DNA from: Streptomyces sp. NBC_00237
GTDB taxonomy: Bacteria; Actinomycetota; Actinomycetes; Streptomycetales; Streptomycetaceae
NCBI RefSeq assembly: GCF_026342435.1
Contig: NZ_JAPEMT010000004.1
Location: 310,001-374,000, forward strand
Direction of reading: 5' to 3'
DNA: 64,000 nucleotides
Shown here: positions 60,927 through 64,000 of the stretch, one piece after another
How the letters are laid out: every line of letters starts with the position of its first letter
Position numbering within the stretch: the stretch's first letter is position 1
Made by a program: the position numbers and the translations under genes
The notes under the pieces: generated by a model
What the model saw: the letters and a program-made list of their open reading frames with translations, nothing else
Told to the model about the DNA's origin: nothing
Databases searched by the model: none

Positions 60927-62051
60927 GTGACCAGCGTCGACCAGAACCAGCGCCGCCGCCGCGGGACCGGGCTCATCGCCCTCGACACGGCGCGCGCCTT
61001 CGCCGGGTACACCCTCTTCGCGCCGCTGACCGGCGGCGGCGAGGTCCACCTGATCGACCTGTACGGCACCGAGGTCCACACCTGGAAGCTGCCGTACCGG
61101 GCCGGGCGGCACGCGCGGATGCTCGGCGACGGGAGCCTCGCCCACAACGGCGTACTCCCGGACCAGGAAGCCCTGTTCCCCATGTGGCACAAGTACCGGG
61201 GCGGGGTCCTCGGCGTGTACGCGCCCGACGGCACGCCCCTGCGCGAGCACCGCGACCCGCTCCAGCACCACGACGCGCACCACCTCGAAGGCGGCGGGAT
61301 CCTGTACACCGCCGTCGAAGCGCTGACCGGTACGGACGCGGAAGGGGTGCGCGGCGGGGTCGCGGGGTCGGAGGCCAGGGGCGGGACCGTCTGGGCCGAC
61401 ACCATCGTCGAGGTCGACGCGGACGGAACCGAGGTCTGGTCCTGGCGGGCCTTCGAGCACCTCGACCGGGACGCGTACGCGCTGCACCCCGACTACGCGC
61501 GCGAGCACTGGCCTCTGATCAACTCCGTCGCCCCGCTCGCCGACGGCAACGTCCTGGCGAGCCTGCGCAGTTCCTCCGCCGTCATCGTCATCAGCCGCGA
61601 CACGGGCGACGTCCTGTGGCGCACGGATCCGGGCACCGTCTCCCAGCAGCACCACCCCACCGAGCTGGGAGACGGCAACTTCCTCGTCTTCGACAACGGC
61701 GTCTTCCGGCCGGGCCACGACGTCCCGTACTCGCGCGTCATCGAGATCGACCGTACGACGAAGGAGGTGGTGTGGGAGTACCACGACCCCGCCAAGGAGT
61801 CCTTCTTCGCGCCCTTCATGGGCTCCGCCCAGCGCCTCCCGAACGGGAACACCCTGGTCACGGACTCCCCGGCGGGTCGGCTCTTCGAGGTCACGGCGGA
61901 CGGTCTCGTGGTCTGGGAGTACGTCGTCCCGTACTTCGGCGGGTACGAGGAGTCCGAGGTGCGCGGCCTCTTCCCGGCCGAGCCGAACGCCGTGTTCCGC
62001 TCGTACCGTTACGCGGCCGAGGAGCTGCCCTGGCTGGAGGCGGGCCGGTGA
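60927..62051 (+). CDS. Arylsulfotransferase-like (ASST) beta-propeller protein
   Basis: 374 residues from GTG 60927, AAGGGG upstream. Six-bladed propeller pattern with W-containing and 'GNxLVxD' repeats: VHLIDLYGTEVHTWKLP, DTIVEVDADGTEVWSW, SRDTGDVLWRTDPG, PNGNTLVTDSPAGRLFEV, VVWEYVVPYFGGYE. Conserved His (HHDAHHLEGGGILY, HHPTELGDGNFLVFD) occupy the positions used in ASST catalysis. No signal peptide, so cytoplasmic. Moves sulfate between phenolic compounds, if active. The stop overlaps the permease start (GTGA), so the two are cotranscribed and may treat one substrate. Confidence 0.8.
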   Translation: MTSVDQNQRRRRGTGLIALDTARAFAGYTLFAPLTGGGEVHLIDLYGTEVHTWKLPYRAGRHARMLGDGSLAHNGVLPDQEALFPMWHKYRGGVLGVYAPDGTPLREHRDPLQHHDAHHLEGGGILYTAVEALTGTDAEGVRGGVAGSEARGGTVWADTIVEVDADGTEVWSWRAFEHLDRDAYALHPDYAREHWPLINSVAPLADGNVLASLRSSSAVIVISRDTGDVLWRTDPGTVSQQHHPTELGDGNFLVFDNGVFRPGHDVPYSRVIEIDRTTKEVVWEYHDPAKESFFAPFMGSAQRLPNGNTLVTDSPAGRLFEVTADGLVVWEYVVPYFGGYEESEVRGLFPAEPNAVFRSYRYAAEELPWLEAGR

Positions 62052-63397
62052 GCACAGCCGTAGCAGCAGTCGACGAGAAGGTTCCGCTCAGGCGGCTGGC
62101 CCCGCTCGCCCTCCAGCACGTCCTCGCGATGGCCGCCGCTCCCGTCTCCACGGTCTTCCTGACCGCCACCGCCCTGCACCTCTCCCCCGCCCGGACGGCG
62201 TCGCTGCTCAGCGCCGTGCTCGTGCTGTGCGGCGCGGGGTCGCTGCTCCAGTCGCTCGGGGTGTGGAAGGTGGGGGCGCGGCTGCCGTTCGTGATGCTGC
62301 CGGGCGGGGCGGCGGCCGCGCTGTTCCTCCAGATCGCCGCCGATCACGGGCCCGCCGTCGCCACGGGTTCGGTGTTCCTCGCGGCGTTGCTGCTGCTGGC
62401 GGTGGTGCCGTTGTACGCGCGGATCGTACGGCTCTTCCCGCCGCTCGTGATGGGCGTGACGGTGCTGCTGATCGGCATCGCCATGGTGCGGGTGGCGGCG
62501 CAGCTCGTCACCGGGCCGACCGGGCGGGCACGGCCCGAGTCCGTGGTCCTGGCCGGTCTCACGGTCGCCGTCACCCTCGCCGCGTACCTCTTGCTGCGCG
62601 GTGTGTGGCGGCAGAGCGCGGTGCTCATCGGGATGACCGCCGGGACCGTGATCGCGGTGACCACGGGGCTCGGTTCCTTCGGCCCGGCGGCGGGCAGCGG
62701 CTTCGCGCTCCCCGAGCTCTTCCCGTACGGGACACCTCGGTTCGACCTCCTGGCCGCGCTGCCGCTGCTCGTCTTCAGCCTCACCACGCTCGCCGAGATC
62801 ACCGGTCAGACCGTTCTCAACAGCGAGAGCTCGGGACGCGAGGCCGCTCCCGGGCGCGACGTGCCGAAGGTGGCGCGGGCGGATGCGGTGATGTCGCTGT
62901 TCGCCGGGGCGTGGGGCACCTCGCTGATGGTGACCAGCTCCGAGAACATCGGCATCAGCCGTCTCACTGGGGTGCGCAGCCGGTACGTGACCGCTGCGGC
63001 GGGCGTGCTGCTGGTGGCGGTGGGGCTGCTGTCGCCGGTGTCGCGTGCGGTGGCCGGGATTCCGCCCGCGGTGGTGGGTGGTTCGGCGCTCGTCGTGTAC
63101 GCGCTCATCGCCGTGCTGGGGGTGCAGATGCTCGCCCGCTCCGACCTCGCCCAGCAGGGCCAGTCGATGATCGCGGCACTGGCGCTGGCGGTCGGGCTGC
63201 TGCCGGTGGTGGCCCCGCAGCTGTACGCCGGATTCCCTTCGTGGGTGCGGACGGTACTGGGCTCGGGCGTGGTCGCCGGGACGCTGACGGCGGTGGTGCT
63301 GCACGGGGTGTTCGCGGCGGCGGGGCGGGGCTCGGGACCGGGTTCGTCGGCGGGCACGGACTCGGCTCGGGCGTCGAAGGCGGCGGCGGAGGGCTGA
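62048..63397 (+). CDS. NCS2-family nucleobase (uracil/xanthine) permease
   Basis: 449 residues from GTG 62048, overlapping the previous stop by 4 nt. Twelve or more hydrophobic segments; NCS2 marks are LALQHVLAMAAAPVS (TM1 with QH), FALPELFPYGTPRFDL, LVFSLTTLAEITGQT (TM8-type Glu) and SSENIGISRLTGVRSRYV (TM10). Imports a purine, pyrimidine or related acid by proton symport at the membrane. The pairing with an ASST-like protein suggests a less usual aromatic substrate. C-terminal tail is Gly/Ser/Ala-rich. Confidence 0.88.
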   Translation: MSTAVAAVDEKVPLRRLAPLALQHVLAMAAAPVSTVFLTATALHLSPARTASLLSAVLVLCGAGSLLQSLGVWKVGARLPFVMLPGGAAAALFLQIAADHGPAVATGSVFLAALLLLAVVPLYARIVRLFPPLVMGVTVLLIGIAMVRVAAQLVTGPTGRARPESVVLAGLTVAVTLAAYLLLRGVWRQSAVLIGMTAGTVIAVTTGLGSFGPAAGSGFALPELFPYGTPRFDLLAALPLLVFSLTTLAEITGQTVLNSESSGREAAPGRDVPKVARADAVMSLFAGAWGTSLMVTSSENIGISRLTGVRSRYVTAAAGVLLVAVGLLSPVSRAVAGIPPAVVGGSALVVYALIAVLGVQMLARSDLAQQGQSMIAALALAVGLLPVVAPQLYAGFPSWVRTVLGSGVVAGTLTAVVLHGVFAAAGRGSGPGSSAGTDSARASKAAAEG

Positions 63398-63428
63398 GGG
63401 GCGAGCGTGCCCCTCGGCGGGTCCGGCC

Positions 63429-63857
63429 TCAGCTCACCAGATCCGGCGCGAAGTAGTCCCGCAGGCGGGCGATCAGGCCGTCCCGGAGACGGAAGATCTG
63501 CACCAGGGAGACCACCACGTCCGCCCCGCCGTCCTCCCCGTCGAAGACCGTGTCGATCTCCGCGACGAAGACGTCGGGATCGGCGGTGCTGTGCAGCACG
63601 TACCCGGACTTCTTGAGGTTGGGCGCGCGCTCGTGCGCGGCCCGGGGCCCTTCCGCCTGCCGCTCGTAGTACGCCGCCATCGCGGTACGGATCTGCTCGC
63701 GGCCCTCCAGCCTCCGGGGGAACGAGGAAGCGGCGGGCACGAGCGGCGCCTCGAAGACGGCGTCCTCGGTGAACTGCGCGGCGAGGGCGTCGGCGTCGTG
63801 GCTCAGCGAACCGGCGTACACGTAACTCTCGAAGATCTCCTGCGGCGTGCGGGACAA
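63429..63857 (-). CDS. SnoaL/NTF2-like protein
   Basis: 142 residues from TTG 63855-63857, 6 nt after AGGAGG. NTF2-like pattern: SRTPQEIFESYVYAGSLSHDADA (split), FTEDAVFEAPLVP, GREQIRTAMAAYYE, VFVAEIDTVFDGE, LVQIFRLRDGLIARLRDYF, which match the cone-shaped alpha+beta fold of ketosteroid isomerase, SnoaL and polyketide cyclase-like proteins. Function in isolation is not known; a small-molecule enzyme or binding protein. Confidence 0.85.
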   Translation of the reverse strand: MSRTPQEIFESYVYAGSLSHDADALAAQFTEDAVFEAPLVPAASSFPRRLEGREQIRTAMAAYYERQAEGPRAAHERAPNLKKSGYVLHSTADPDVFVAEIDTVFDGEDGGADVVVSLVQIFRLRDGLIARLRDYFAPDLVS

Positions 63858-64000
63858 GGCGGCCTCCTGGGAACTCCGGCAGAGGAGTCCAGCTCACCAC
63901 CTCAGGGCCCCGCCACGCAGCTCAATTCGTCTCCGCGCACCTCAACGGGCCGAAACCCGCCTGCGGAACGAACCCGCCGCCGCGTGCGCCCTCTTCTGCG
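63858..64000. other. Upstream region of the NTF2-like gene to the window edge
   Basis: 143 bp with no supported gene. Probably promoter DNA of the NTF2-like gene, on the minus strand. No striking repeat or dyad seen. Confidence 0.4.

Overview
The window is a high-GC, gene-dense piece of an actinobacterial chromosome, almost certainly Streptomyces. Supporting signs are third-position GC bias, many GTG/TTG starts, a secreted chitinase with a DasR-type operator, a close relative of Streptomyces EndoH, a Streptomyces-type secreted SGNH lipase, an SCO0607-type lipoprotein, and the 'aggggcgcgggg' dispersed intergenic repeat. No rRNA, tRNA, transposase, integrase or CRISPR array was seen.

Layout. 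1-8.2 kb: a RIO-type kinase cut by the left edge, an exported SGNH hydrolase divergent from a GH18 chitinase, a sirtuin, a secreted trypsin-like protease, a type II NADH dehydrogenase and a VOC protein. 8.4-13.6 kb: a membrane protein, a cytochrome P450, a LapA-like protein and two TetR-controlled divergent units (alpha/beta hydrolase; FusB-like FBP protein). 13.7-17.0 kb: a beta-glucoside-type PTS permease preceded by a LicT/BglG-type RNA antiterminator and terminator, with its cognate-looking antiterminator gene downstream. 17.0-24 kb: a repeat-rich spacer, small secreted protein, EndoH, secreted HAD protein, a PadR-controlled DrrAB-like ABC exporter and a dTDP-glucose 4,6-dehydratase.

24-42 kb: a specialised-metabolism block. 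A Sfp-type phosphopantetheinyl transferase is divergent from a PptH-like metallophosphoesterase. HtpG follows, then an exporter and an NRPS assembly line split into five proteins: C / C-A-T / A-T / A-T / C-(A remnant)-T-SDR. The number of domains does not match a simple collinear line, the last module has lost its adenylation core, and the chain ends in an SDR-type reductase instead of a thioesterase. This is the best candidate for an undescribed system. A PlsC-like acyltransferase and a Ser/Thr kinase with a beta-propeller sensor follow.

44-64 kb: RidA, a phosphotransferase, two GlxA-type regulators each divergent from a likely target, an MFS exporter, a xanthine-dehydrogenase-type operon (FeS/FAD, molybdopterin and XdhC proteins) preceded by a 25-codon leader ORF, a RelE-like protein, lipoprotein, lipase, Nudix hydrolase, decayed gene fragments, an XRE-cupin regulator divergent from an arylsulfotransferase-like protein/NCS2 permease pair, and an NTF2-like protein.

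A feature shared across the window is short imperfect tandem repeats. Several duplicate the last codons and stop codon of a gene, and others lie in 5' leaders. All functions are inferred by reading the sequence; no database search was run.
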